A stretch of DNA of 64,000 nt, from NCBI RefSeq assembly GCF_023065955.2, contig NW_026622874.1, positions 6,306,001-6,370,000 on the forward strand. Reading direction: 5' to 3'. This document shows, in pieces, positions 44,921-56,700 of this stretch. Position numbers and translations under genes: made by a program. Numbering within the stretch: position 1 is the first letter of the stretch; every line of letters starts with the position of its first letter. The notes under the pieces are model-generated. The model saw only the letters and a program-made list of their open reading frames with translations. It made no database searches and was not told where the DNA came from. This DNA is from Ursus arctos. Lineage: Eukaryota > Chordata > Mammalia > Carnivora > Ursidae.

Positions 44921-45127
44921 GGGGCGCCTGGGTGGCTCAGTCGGTGATGCATCTGTCTTCGGCTCAGGTCATGATCCCGGGGTCCTGGGACTGAGTCCCG
45001 CATTGGGCTCCCTGCTCAGCGGAGAGTCTGCTTCTCCCTCTGCTCCTCCCCCCTGCTCATTCTCTCTCTCTCGCTTGCTCTCGCTCTCAATCTCAATCTC
45101 AAATAAAATCTTTTTTTTTTTTTTTAA
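44921..45127 (+). mobile_element. Can-SINE with T-run in its terminator
   Basis: AGAAAGCCAGGGCTG (44906-44920) and AGAAAGCCAAGGCTG (45128-45142) flank it with one mismatch. The 3' end reads AAATAAAATC followed by a T-run rather than the usual TCTTTAAAA. Confidence 0.92.
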
Positions 45128-45142
45128 AGAAAGCCAAGGCTG

Positions 45143-46844
45143 TTCCTTATGAGAGATGGTGGGAGGCAGAGGAGGCCGGAGGGCTGTGCAGGGGTCCCAG
45201 AGCCCGAGGAGACAGTGAGGCAGTGCTCCTTGCCCTTCCGCTCTTCCCTGGGCCCTCCCCAGCAGCTGCTGCAGCTTCCAGATGACTCCAGATTGATGCT
45301 GGCTTCCCAGGTCTTCCCTGAGCTGCCAAACGCAGACTTCTTCATTTGAAGCAAGTGAGGGCCACAAGTTGGACAGGGCAGCGGCCTGAGCCTCGAGCCG
45401 GGGAGCAGAGCTGGCACCGCCCAGGGCTCCCGCCGCGGGCCATCAGCAGATGAGTGAGAACTGAGTCAGCAGGATGGAGCAGAAGCCAGGTCCAGAGCCG
45501 AGCGGTGGGAGCTTGCCTCATCGGGGATGCTGCTTTCCAGAACCTCCTACAAACTGCTTTTCCTCTTCCTGCTCTGACCTCAGTCAGCAGCTCCTTCGCG
45601 TGGGGCTGGGCCTCCCAGAGGAAGAGTCCTGCTTTTCCGTTCTCCAGCTGCTGATGAACTGGTAATGACCCATTCACCCATGAGTGAGCAATGCCTGTCC
45701 CCTGGGCCTCTGTCTTTTCCAGGTGAGGTTTAGCTGGGCCCTACTCTGAGTCTAGGAGAGGCGGAAGGAAATGAAAAGGTCCGCACCTTCCTGGCCGGTG
45801 GTCCTGCCAGGGCGAGCCTCCTCTCAGGGGCATCCAAGTGCATTTAGGAGAGGCTTTCATCCCCTGTGCCCTGTGCCCTCAGGTCAGCTGTGTTCACTCC
45901 AGAAAGGAGCTGGAACTGCTTTAGGGGCCTTAAGGAGCCCGTGACCTTTCTCGGCTTTTGCACCAACAGAGATTTCCCAGACATCTGCCGCATGCCAGGC
46001 ACCGTGCTGGGTGCTGTGCAAAAAGAGCTTCCACCAAGGTGATCCCTCTGGCTCCTTGACAGTGACACCCGTGACATTTAGGGGACAGAAAACATGATTT
46101 CAACCGGTCAGGCAGACAAACCTGAAGTCGCTTTTAGCCCACAGAGCTGGCCTGCCCCGGGGAGCGTCACACACACACACGCTGTCTAGAGAGCGTCGTA
46201 TATGAAGCCCCTGCCTCCGGGTCTGCTGGCTGTGCCCCAGCTGTCCCGAGGGGGTGTTCGTGCCTCTCTGAGACCCCTTACCAGCCAGGGGTGGAGGCAT
46301 ATCTGTTCTGCTGGTGGTTCTTGCTCGCTCTGACAGAGAGTCCGAGAACCCTCCCCTGGTGTGATCTCTGGAGAGATGCTCAGCTTTCGTGGGCGTGGGG
46401 AAGGCACTTTTGGGGGGTAATGCATAGCAGGGGCTGGCCACATCAGCAAATTCTACCTTTCCTTTGGAACTTGGTTTTGGTGGTTACTGTCCCCCTTGAT
46501 CACTCAGTGTGGGGAGGGAAGGCTGGAGAGCCCGTCACCCCTCTGTCCTAGCCCCTCAGAGCTGTGTGAGGTCACCAGTGCCCTGGCATGGGGCATGGCT
46601 GGTCCTGGGCATGTTCATGGCAGCCTTGGTTTGCTGAGTTGGGGACTCAGGTGCAGAGGGACCCCCCTGCCTGACTTTAGGCAGGGGGGTGGCAAGAGGA
46701 GGAAACCGTTCCCCTCACTGACCAGCTCTCCTTTGCAGCGCTCGCTTGCCCGAAAGGGGGACATTCTCTTTCTCACGTTTTCTGCACTGTGTACTTGGGA
46801 TAGTTTCAGATTTGCTTGCTTGGGGCGGGGGGGGGGGGGGAGAC
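45143..46844. other. Intronic DNA, nothing recognised
   Basis: Unique, GC-rich sequence. A short CATGCCAGGCACCGTGCTGG piece near 45990 is probably a MIR remnant. A G14 run lies at 46827-46840. Confidence 0.5.
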
Positions 46845-46995
46845 ACTTCACATTTGTTGACTGTTCGCCAAAGACTAAATGCATCACGCCTTGCGTCGAT
46901 CTCCGTCATCTGTCAGACCAGGAAACAGATCCCAAAAGGTTAAGCAAGTTGTGACAGACACACAGCCTGAATTCAGTGGATTTGTTCCTGGACCT
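46845..46995 (-). mobile_element. MIR fragment
   Basis: CATCTGTCAGACCAGGAAAC, AGGTTAAGCAAGTTGTGACA and CACACAGCCTGAATTCAGTG follow antisense MIR order. Confidence 0.65.
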
Positions 46996-47689
46996 ACCAG
47001 CTTTCAGTTGCGTTTGCCCGTGTTTTCTGGTTCGATGAGCCATATTTTGTTGCTCTCCGACAATAACACCTCTGAATGCGAGCGAGCCACTTTGTTTAGT
47101 GTATGGTTTTTTCCCAGAAGGCCTGGGTGAATGAACATCGGGATATGTCCTCTCTTTAATTAGGGACATTGTCCCCGTCCTTCCTGTAGGACACTGGCAC
47201 CACCGAGTGTGACCCATGGCTGGGATATTTTCCTGGGAGTGGGCACAGGTGGCGTCCAGCCCCCCTGAAGCCGGTGGGGGGCTGCCTGCAGTACTCAGGC
47301 CTCCCCGGGAGGCCCAGACCACATTGCCTCCGCGGTGTCTCAGCTCTGAGATTCTGTGACCTTAGTCAGTTAACAAATACTTAGAAACTCCTCAGAGCCC
47401 TCACCGGATGTTAACCTTTCGTGTTGTTGATTTTTCTCATTGCTGTTGCCGGCACTGAATTCTCTGGAGGGAGTCCATCATCTTTAATGGTCACTTTGTC
47501 ACCGAAGAGACTCTGAGAAACGGTAGCAGCGCACGCTCCCAACGAGAAAATGGTGTGCTCAGGCAAGAGAAGAGACAGTCTGGGCCCAGGCCTGCCTTCT
47601 CTGAGCCTTCACCTTGTCCCAGGTGGGGGCTGGCGTTTGGGGTAGTGACACACGGTCCCGGGTGGCCCAGGGTCTCCCATCATAACTGA
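46996..47689. other. Intronic DNA, nothing recognised
   Basis: Unique sequence with no supportable gene. Confidence 0.5.
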
Positions 47690-47890
47690 TTCTAGCTACC
47701 AGCGCGCACTTGCCCCGAGCAGATCTAGTTCGCGTTTAATCCCCTGAGCAGAACTAGGAGGGTGATATTATTATACTCCTTTCCTAGATACGGAAACTGG
47801 GGCTCTGAGAGATTAAATAATTGGCCCCAAATCACACTAACGGGTCGAGCCAGGATTTTAACCAAGTGTATCGGATTCCAGACACTCCCA
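47690..47890 (-). mobile_element. MIR SINE (ancient)
   Basis: TTATACTCCTTTCCTAGATA, GGAAACTGGGGCTCTGAGAG and CGGGTCGAGCCAGGATTTTA follow antisense MIR order. Confidence 0.75.
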
Positions 47891-50004
47891 GATGGGGACG
47901 TTCGTGGGCGGGTATTGGGCTCAGCACATGCTCTGGGTGAGGAGCGGAACGAGTGGGGGAAGGGCAACAGTACGGGTGGGAATGAGTATCAGGGGCTGGG
48001 AAGGAGGCCAGGGAGAGGCCAGCCTCCCCCTGGTCTGCCTCCTTCTGTCCTCCTCTTCCTGGTCTGGGCCCCCTTGCATTTCCTCCCCCCTCCCCTCTTC
48101 CTTGCTTTGTCCTTATCCTCCCCGAGGTGCCTGTGGGTCTCACCCCGTGTTGTGGGCCCTGCCCAGGCTTCTCCACTCCCCTCCCATGCTTCTCCCCAGG
48201 CCCCTCCCCCCCTGTCCCCTGTCTTCCTTCCTGCCATCTGTCTGCCAGTTTACTGCACAGCGGGCTCCTCGGAAGGGCAGGGCGAGGCTGGGGCAGAGGC
48301 AGGTTCTCCAAGGGAAGTGAGGGGTCTGCAGCTGTCTGGGGGTCGACTGCTGCAGGTGAGGAGGGGCTGGGGGGAGGGGGGGAGATGCCAGGACTGCTGC
48401 CCATGAGCTCGAGGCTGACCCTCCCTTCCCCTGCAGTCTTTCGTCCCTAAATACTGCCACACCGGCATCAGCCTGACTTTGCCTGATAGGAGATTTTTAA
48501 AATCAAATTATGGACCTCTGGCCTCTTTTGTTATTGATGTTGGCCTAGCACTTCAATCAAGATAGTTTTGATTCTTGGTTCCTACTATTCATAACATTTA
48601 CTATCCCTCCTGGCTTTTTTGAGAGCGTAGGAAGAATTGAGACTTGAATTCAGAAACTGGTCCAGCACCTTTTTAACTCTGGACCTTGACCAAGCCAGTG
48701 GGTTTCAGCTGGGGCGATTTTGCTCCCCTCCCCCAGGATATTCGACCATATCTGGAGACCTTTTTTTCCATCACAGCTGTAAGGGGAGTGCTGCTGGCAT
48801 TTTGTCAGGCGAGGTGAGGGATGCGGCTATGCTAACCTTTTCCAGTGTGCAGAGGAGCAAAGAATTCCTCCATCGCAAAATGTCAGCCTGGCAGAGGCCG
48901 AGAAATCCTGAGTTTCTTCGACTGCAAAGTGAACATAATGAGACGTAATGAGACGTGCCTTGGAGGCTTGAACGAGGTGAGGTGTGTGCACATCCTTGGT
49001 AGCACTGTGAAGGGCTGTGTGTGTGTCCAGCTGGTGCCCTTATCAGTTATGAGTAAAGGCACTCGGCCCCAAGCAGGACTGTGGCTGCTCATTCATACAT
49101 CAGAGAAGTCATCGATAGAGAGGTTGACCAGGATTAGACTCAGGAAGGAACCTTCTAGGGTCTTCAGAGAAGCATTCCACAAGGTTCCTAACGAAAGGTC
49201 CATGATCAGCAGCCTCCAGAGTATAGCTCAGATGCCTTAGAAGTTGTTCAGCCCCACTCTGATGCAGATTTATGTCTGTTTTTTCATGCAACTCAAGGAG
49301 ATTTAAACACATTCTCTGTGGCATTCTTTCTGGTTTTATAGCTTGCCCCAGGAGAAGAAATGAGGTTGGTTTGTTGAGACTTTTCCTTACTGAACCCATT
49401 TAGACTGTTAGTGATTTCTGCTCTGTCTGTAAATGTTCACAAATCACTTGTTCTGTAATCCAGCCAGGCAGAAGCTTCCAGAGTCCAATTTGGCAAAAAC
49501 GGGAGACAAGTATTTACCCGTCTTCAGTCTTCTGATCCTTCTTCTCCCGTCCTCCGTGCTGCCTTAAAGGCTGCTAGCAGTGGTGCTGTGAACACACAGT
49601 TGTGGTCTTCCAGGGCCGCCCTCAAAGACAAAGCAAGCCATGTGTGCCGTGGGAACCCACTGGGGCAAGGCCCACTGGATCCTGTGAATTCTCTTTGAAG
49701 CACCAGTGTGGGGCTCCCCGGGGAAATGTGTTATCCAGAACAGGGGAATGAGCTAGAAACCAACGCCCTGATGTGTAAGTTTGGTCTGACCTGTGATGTC
49801 GGCCCACGAGGTTAGCTCAGAAAGGTAGGACCGGCTGCAGGAACCTTCACAGCAGTGTTAAAACCATAGATCGTGACCCCCCAAAGGGGGTCGGGATTCG
49901 TGGTCACAGCCAGTGAGTTTTAATGCCGTGAGTAGACTAGACCTCTAGCACAAAATAGCACAAAACGGTGCTAAGTCCTGGTTTTTGAGACTTCCGTTAC
50001 CAGT
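47891..50004. other. Intronic DNA, nothing recognised
   Basis: A 214-codon open frame (47762-48406) and overlapping antisense frames lie here. They run through the MIR and pyrimidine-rich sequence and lack family resemblance. A CT-rich stretch occupies about 48000-48240. Confidence 0.5.
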
Positions 50005-50069
50005 TGTGTGTGTGCGTGTGTGCGTGCGTGCGTGTGCGTGCGTGTGTGCCCGCGTGTGCCCGTGTGTGT
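50005..50069. repeat. TG/CG alternating tract
   Basis: About 65 bases of TGTGCGTG-type alternation, broken only by two CCCG interruptions. Such sequence favours Z-DNA. Confidence 0.9.
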
Positions 50070-50777
50070 TGGGGGGTGCGTAACGGGCATGTTGTCAGTA
50101 TGATTGCGTACAGTGGCTCCCGGTTAAAGGCTGGGTGAGAGCAGGCAGTGGTCTCTAGACCCACATAGGAAGTGGTGCTCAAGTCTAGAAATTGAATTCT
50201 GCCCCGTGCCTCTCGGCGTGTGTCATCTCTGCGCCCCTGGTGTGCTCAGCATCGCTGGGCAGCTGCTCAGGTGAGGCCAGCCAGGGAGGGGTGGGGCAGG
50301 GGGAAGTTTGGTGGACGGGCCCCAGGGCCCGAGCGCTAGCTCAGTGGGTCCCACCACCGCCCAGCACCCATCAGTCCCCTTCTGAGCAAGCAGGACTCCC
50401 TGCTGTCTGCCCCCAGGAGGTCCCCAGAAGCGTCTGATATGGGGTGCTGCTGTGACAGGCTCCAAGGTCCCCACACAGAAGCAGCACCCAAGCCAGGACC
50501 AGATGCTGCACGCTGCTTTGCTCCCTTAGCAGCCAGGCGCTGTGACAGTTGGGCCCCCGAGCAGCTCGCCTGGGATCTCGCCCCCCCCCCCACGCCCCCA
50601 CCCCGACCCTCCCCTCCCCCAGCCGAGGACAAGGCCATAGCCCCAGACTCAAGAGTCAGCTTTTGGGATTTTGTCTGCTGGTTGTTGGTGCTCGTTGGGA
50701 AAACAGGGAAAGGAGAAATGAAAGACAGTGTTCATGTTGGTAAGAATACACAAAGCAGGGTTGGTTCGTGGAGACTG
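50070..50777. other. Intronic DNA, nothing recognised
   Basis: GC-rich unique sequence with a C-run near 50580-50591. No gene is supported. Confidence 0.5.
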
Positions 50778-51104
50778 TTTCCCTCCCTCCTTCCTTCCCT
50801 CCTCCCTCCCTCCCTCCTCCCTTCCCTCCTCCCTCCCTCATTCCTTCCCTCCTTCCTCCCTCCCTCCTTCCTCCCTCCCTCCTTCCTTCCCTCCCTCCTC
50901 CCTCCCTCCTTCCTTCCCTCCTTCCTCCCTCCCTCCTCCCTCCCTCCTTCCTTCCCTCCTTCCTTCCTTCCTCTCTTCCTCCCTCTCTCCTTCTTTCCTC
51001 CCCTCTCTCCCTCCCTCCATCCCCCCCTCCGTCCTTCCTTTCTCTCTCCTTCCTTCCTCCCTCCCTCCCTCCCTCCCTCCCTCCCTCCCTCCTCCCTCCT
51101 TCCT
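50778..51104. repeat. 327-bp polypyrimidine (CCTT/CCCT)n tract
   Basis: Only three purines interrupt it (50840, 51019, 51031). Units are CCTTCC and CCCTCC. The minus strand is a GGAAGG-rich polypurine. Frames across it give Ser/Pro/Leu-rich or Glu/Gly/Arg-rich pseudo-proteins that are not genes. Confidence 0.95.
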
Positions 51105-51679
51105 GTTAAAGAAGTTAGCATATTCCACAGACCTGAAGATTTACGTGTATACTCTGGGCATTGATAACTCTACTCCCAAGGATAAGTCTCTGGAAGGACA
51201 GGCGTCTCCGGCTCCCTCTCCTGACAGTAAGCCAGGTGGCAGTCCGATGAGGCTTTGCCCGGAGCGCCGGGCTCTCTGGAGGAGGACGTAGGCTTTGGAG
51301 GCCGAGCTCAGCCTCAGCTGCTCCGCACAGGGTTGGGGAGGCTCGCCACTGGTTTATGTTAAGGATTCCAGGCTGGGGAGCCGGAATGCTTTCTGTCGTG
51401 GCTTACCCCTTTAAAAGTGATTTCCACTTTCTTATTTATTTAAAGAGGTTTTGGGACTTGTGTTTATGAGATCTCTTCCCGCCATTTCATGTGACTTGGG
51501 ACATAGCCCTGGGATGATGTTCTTTTTACCCAGATGGAAAATTGGTCTGGGCCAGGGCCTACGGAAAACTTGGAGAACTTTGGAAGCCTGGCAAGCAGGA
51601 TTCCACCCCCCCCCAAAAAAAACCCCAAAACCAACAAAATAAAACAACAAAGCAAACAGAAAAACCCCAAAAGAGCTCA
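51105..51679. other. Intronic DNA, nothing recognised
   Basis: Unique sequence with an A/C-rich simple stretch near 51605-51670. Confidence 0.5.
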
Positions 51680-52105
51680 TTCTGAGGGGCAGCCCAGTGT
51701 CATAGAAAGTGTGTAAACTTTGGGGTCAGGTGATTCATGGGGAGATTCTAGCTCCACTGCTCGGCGACGTGTTGCTGAATTTCTTTTCTTTTTTTTTTAA
51801 GATTTCATTTATTTATTTGACAGAGAGAGAGAGAGAGACAGCCAGCGAGAGAGGGAACACAGGCAGGGGGAGTGGGAGAGGAAGAAGCCAGCTCCCAGCG
51901 GAGGATCCCGATGTGGGGCTCGATCCCAGCACTCTGGGATCACGCCCTGAGCTGAAGGCAGACGCTTAACGACTGAGCCACCCAGGCACCCCTGGATTTC
52001 TTCTTAAAAACCTGATGATCACAGGGTTGTGAAGGCTCAGTGAGAAATAAAGATAGAGCACCTTGCACACAGTAGGCCCTGGATAAATGCTAATCCCCTC
52101 GCAGG
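51680..52105 (+). mobile_element. MIR SINE split by a Can-SINE
   Basis: AACTTTGGGGTCAGGTGATT and TAGCTCCACTGCTCGGCGAC precede the Can-SINE. CACAGGGTTGTGAAGGCTCA and GCACACAGTAGGCCCTGGAT follow it. Together they form one sense MIR. Confidence 0.75.
51788..51991 (-). mobile_element. Can-SINE inserted into the MIR
   Basis: CTGAATTTCTTTT (51775-51787) and CTGGATTTCTTCT (51992-52004) are a target duplication with two mismatches. The body resembles the bear-type subfamily. Confidence 0.93.
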
Positions 52106-52834
52106 CCTTTTATCCCTGTGTCCCCAGGACTGGTATTGTTCATCACTGGCCCTCGGTTAGTCACCCGTTTGGGCTTCGACAGGTACCTGGAGCCCAGAAC
52201 ACAGCGCACGGGATGCCGGGTGGGCCCTGGGAGTGCTTCCGCCGACTCCGGCCTTCAGGGTGAGGGCCCCGGAAAGCTAGTGCAGCTTCCCCTGCTCTTC
52301 CATGCTTGGTTTTTGGGGTTCTTGAAACTTGAACTCATCCAGTACAATGGGGAGAGAGGGCGGCAGCGTATACCGGGTGCTTGGCATGACGGCGTTATGA
52401 TGTGTTGGGTCATTCTCGAGAACAGAGTTTTCTGGAAGACACTGGTCTTCGGCCAAGCAGGTGTCTGCTCATGTTCCTCCATTAAAATTATTGGCTCTGC
52501 TCTGAATCGGGCCAAAGGCACTAGGCAAGAAGCTGCTTTGCAGGTGGTGGAGGGGGGTCTGCTATTCTAAGTCCTCCCCTTCCTGCCTTCGTTTCAAGGC
52601 CCAGGCTGAGGCGTTCGTGAACATTCGGGGGGTTTCCTGGGGCTGCTTTTAGAATGCCGCACACGCCGAGCCCTCCCCGGACCTGCTCAGCCACAGCCCG
52701 GCCTGGCCACTGTCATCAGAGGCTTTATGGCCTGAGGCTGGGAAGAGAGTAGAAGAAATCGACCTTACAAAAGTGTCTACGGTTACTTTGGGGGGAAAAA
52801 AGTGCATCCTTAACCCCAAAGAGAATGCTAGTTT
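52106..52834. other. Intronic DNA, nothing recognised
   Basis: Unique sequence with no supportable gene. Confidence 0.5.
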
Positions 52835-53250
52835 TTTAAAAATTGTAAAATATGCGTAAGCTAAAATTTACTATTTTAAACCACATTTCCGTGGTGCTGA
52901 GTACGTTCACATCGTTGTGTAACCCTGGCCACCATCCACCTCTAGGACTTGGTCGTCTTCCCCCCGAAACCCTGTCCCCGTGAAGCTGCTCCCCTGCCCC
53001 TCCCCCGCCGAGAACCACCATTCCTTCCTGTCTCTGTGACTGACTTGACATGCCTCCTACGGGGGGATCGTACGGTATCTATTTTTACGATGGGTTATAC
53101 TCCTTTGAGCGCAAAGTCCTCAAGGTTCCTCCGTGTTACAGCAGGTGTCGCGCCTCCTTCCTCGGCAAGGCTGAGTAATATTCCGTGGGGTGGTTCACCC
53201 ATCCCTCCCTCCACAGACACTCGGGCTGTTCCTGCCTTTCAGCACCTGTA
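52835..53250 (-). mobile_element. L1 LINE 3' UTR fragment, antisense
   Basis: GTACGTTCACATCGTTGTGT, CACCATCCACCTCTAGGACT, GAGAACCACCATTCCTTCCT, GTCCTCAAGGTTCCTCCGTG and GGCTGAGTAATATTCCGTGG follow the antisense L1 3' UTR in order. Confidence 0.85.
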
Positions 53251-53634
53251 AGAAGCCAGTCTTGGCGGCTGGTCCCCTGTGTGACTAAGTGAGGGATGTG
53301 CGGATATGTTGGAGTGCCTATCGGTCAAAGTTTACGTAAATAGGGCAGAAGAGGCCTATTTCCTATCTGGAGAAGCTCTCCCTGCCACCTGGCTTGCGAA
53401 ATGCTCTTGACGAAAGGATAAACAGGAGGCGCTTGGAGGCCAGACCCCGAGCCGGACAGACACATGGCGATCCCCTGCCCTGGGTCCCAACGCGGATGGA
53501 GCTTCCCTGAGCCAACGGGTGGCCCTGAGCCGAAGGACAGCCCTTCCCACACCCAGGAGGGGACCTGCTCACTGCAGGGCATCGGTAGCGGGAGGGCAGC
53601 CCCAGGGGTGGCAGCCCGGGCCAGCTCCTCCTCT
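53251..53634. other. Intronic DNA, nothing recognised
   Basis: Unique sequence with no supportable gene. Confidence 0.5.
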
Positions 53635-53720
53635 GGCATTTCCAGGTTGGGCGACTCTGGCTAAGTACTTAGCCCCTCTCCATCTCAGCCTTTGCGTTGA
53701 AGAGGAGTTTCGTGCGTGCA
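53635..53720 (+). mobile_element. MIR fragment
   Basis: GGCGACTCTGGCTAAGTACT then TAGCCCCTCTCCATCTCAGC resembles the sense MIR core. Confidence 0.5.
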
Positions 53721-56700
53721 AGTTAAAGGCAACACATCGAAAGCTGTCGGCCCGGTTGGTACGTGTTCAAAAAATCTGGTGTTTCCTTCCTCCTCCCTTC
53801 TTTACCCCGAGCATGTTGCCGGGAAAGACCGTGTTTGGTTGACCTCCATGCCCCCCGGGGCCTAAATGGAACCAGGCACACAGTAGGGCTGCCAGTTAAA
53901 CGCTTAGAAACATTATGCTCAACACTCTGTGTCAACCAAAGGCTATTTCTACAGGACTTTGCTAAACTGTTTTGAGTAAGCACAGCTCCGTGGACTGGGA
54001 CCCTCCGAAGGGGACCACTCTGAGGAAATTATTTATCCGGATGGGTAGACTCTGGCTTGTTTGGAAAACAGAAACCTCATATTGGCCCCATTACTTTTTT
54101 GGTCATTGTCTCTTTGGCTGTGTCTTTTAAAAGATTATTGGTTGGAACTTTAAAAATAGGCCAGTTGTCAGATGTCTTGGCAAGAAAACCTATCCCGATG
54201 GCTTTAGGAATCTTCATAGAGCTAAACCTCTCTGCTCGGAGAGGGCTGTTTTTGACCGAGTCGCAGAACCATTTCCCGAGGAGGTCGGATCGCAAACTCG
54301 GGGGGTCGAGAGCATGTCCGTGAAGTCGGGGGGACTTGGGTGTGGGGGGGATTGGATGATGGCATGCGGGAGCAAAGCGCATTCAAACCATTCCCTCTGG
54401 ACCCCATCCCCAAGCCCACCCAAGAGCATGTGTCTGTGGTTGGACCTACTCCATGGGTGGTCTGTGGCTCAGGCAGAGAGGAGGACAGGGATGAGGCTTG
54501 TGGGTGGGTTGGGTTTCTGAATGTCAGGTGGAAAGGCACAGGAGACGTTCTGGCATAAAAGCTCAGGGTGGAGTCCCTTTCCTCTCTTCCCCTCGTGGCT
54601 TATTACCATCTAATGTCAAATATAGCAAAATGAGGGGGGGGACACTTCTCTTTGTCTCACAGGGGACCCTGAACAGATGGGACTGGGCTGGCGGATGCTG
54701 GGGTCTCCGGGAGTAGCTCTGTACAGCACTGCATCTCTCACAGATAGGGGGCTGTTCTTGCCTGCCCCCCCCCCCCCGCCAAGGGCTGCAGGGATCTGTT
54801 ATAGTGACGTCACTGGCCCGGCCTGCCATTGCAGAGGGACTCCAGTTCACTGCTTAGCACTGTCAGAAGGGTTAAAACTCTCAGAAGCACTGAGCCCATG
54901 TTTTTCCTTCCTGGCCTTGGACTTGGGCCAGACTTGGTTTCCACTTTAGGTCTGTTTATCCTAAGGAAAGCTTGTTGCAGGCTTTCTGCTGTTTCTTGCT
55001 ACGAGGGGGTAAAGGTTGTTGCAGAAACTCACCTGCTGGTCCTGGCAGATGCCTGGTTCGTGGGACCAGCTCTCCCCTCTCCCCAGATGCCTGTGGGAGT
55101 TGGTGAGTGCCCCAAGTTAGTGCCAGGACCGTGTCTTTTGACCTCAGTCTGCATTGCCTTGAGCAGAGGGCCACACACGAGGGGCCTTGAAGCTGAGGAG
55201 CGATTGTCGTGCCATCCAGGCCCCACCAGCGTCTCTGCACCAGGCCAGGCCCCTGGGTGCATGGATCTGCTGGGGCCGCAGCTTCAGGGAACGCTGAGCT
55301 CGCTCGTGTGCCAGTGGGTTCCATGCACAAAGCTGTTCCGGGCACACCAGGCAGTTTGCTCCCCAGGCTGGTGCCCGAGCTGGAGAACAGAAACCGGGCA
55401 GCTGGGAGTGACGGGCTGGCGGTGGAGGAGACCCAGGCCCTCCTGGCCCCTCTTTTCAGCCCACTTTGGGCAGGGAGTGAGATGTCTGTTTTCATCCAAG
55501 GATGGAGCCGTACGCTTGTGGCTCCGAACGAGCTCTCTTTGCAGATAGCTCATGGTTCTGTGGCCCGTGGCCGAAATATGTGGCAGCATTCTGCCCTCGT
55601 TTCTGCCTTCTCTTCTTGACCAGGGTGGTCCCCTTGCTCCGCGCTGAGCTTGCTTCAGCCCAAGTGTAAATGACGCTATGGAGAGAGTCCTTTTTTAGGT
55701 CATTCCTTTTTGCATCCAAGCCCTCCTGCTCCCCGCGGGTTCGGACTCCAGCACCCCAGCCCGAGGCTGGCTGCTCCAGGGGGCCTTCATCGAGTCACAG
55801 CAGACAGGTGTCACCATGCACCCCAGGACAAGCCTCGGGAGGGCTGGACACACACCCAGGCCCTTTGGGATGGCCTCCTCCAACACTGTGCATAGCTACC
55901 TATTACGTTTCAAAAAGGAATGCTAGTTAGAGAGGAGGTGCACGCCCTGGAGATAGCCTTTTAGTGCTGGGGAGGTTTGGAGAGTTCCCCGGCCCATAGG
56001 TTTAATGAGCTTTAATGTTGGTATAGGTCTGTGCTGGGGCAGAGGGCACGTCACACTGCAGGCTGGAGGAGGTCTGGCCCCTCAGAGGGCAAGGAGGGGC
56101 AGTGCGGGAGCTTTGTGTTTCCCCATCAAGCTGAAGGAAGCTTGGATGGGCTGAGCCTTTAGCATCTGTCCCCAGTTCCGCCCGGAATCCAGAGTGGCTC
56201 CCCAGCTCTGGCCTAGGAGATGCTCTAAGGGGGTCCGAGTCCAGTAACTGTATCTCTGTGAACCTGAAGGGATTTTCCCCTTCTGTTGATAACTAACCGT
56301 GACCCCCTTTCCAGTCAATACCAGAGGTGCCCAGAGATGAGATTAGGCCCAGTAGGCGGCTGGAGACTTGGAGACCTCCTTCAGCCGGCAGAGCCCTGCT
56401 GTTGCTCCCAGGGCAGATGCTTCTGAGAGCTGGCCCCTGGCCGCCCACCTCCGCTGCCTCCCTGACCCAGCAGACAAACCGGTCGGGACGCCTGCTGGGC
56501 TGGCTTTCCCTCGGGTTCTCCGGAAGTTCTCTGCTGTATGGTGCGCGTGGGCCTCCCGGAGCTCGCCAGCCGGGCTGTTCCTCACTCCGTAGCAGCAGCT
56601 TGCTCCTCTGGGGCTGGCGTCCTCATGCTTTCCACTCTTCACCGGCTGCCCACGCCGTCCTCAGCCCCCCCATCACCCCATGTGCCTCTGCCCCCGGGGA

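Noticed and set aside
50439..51291. Ser/Pro/Leu-rich and Glu/Gly/Arg-rich long frames on both strands
   Set aside because: They are translations of the polypyrimidine tract and its complement.
54829..55548. 239-codon + strand open frame
   Set aside because: No domain, no splice or promoter support, and antisense frames of similar length overlap it.
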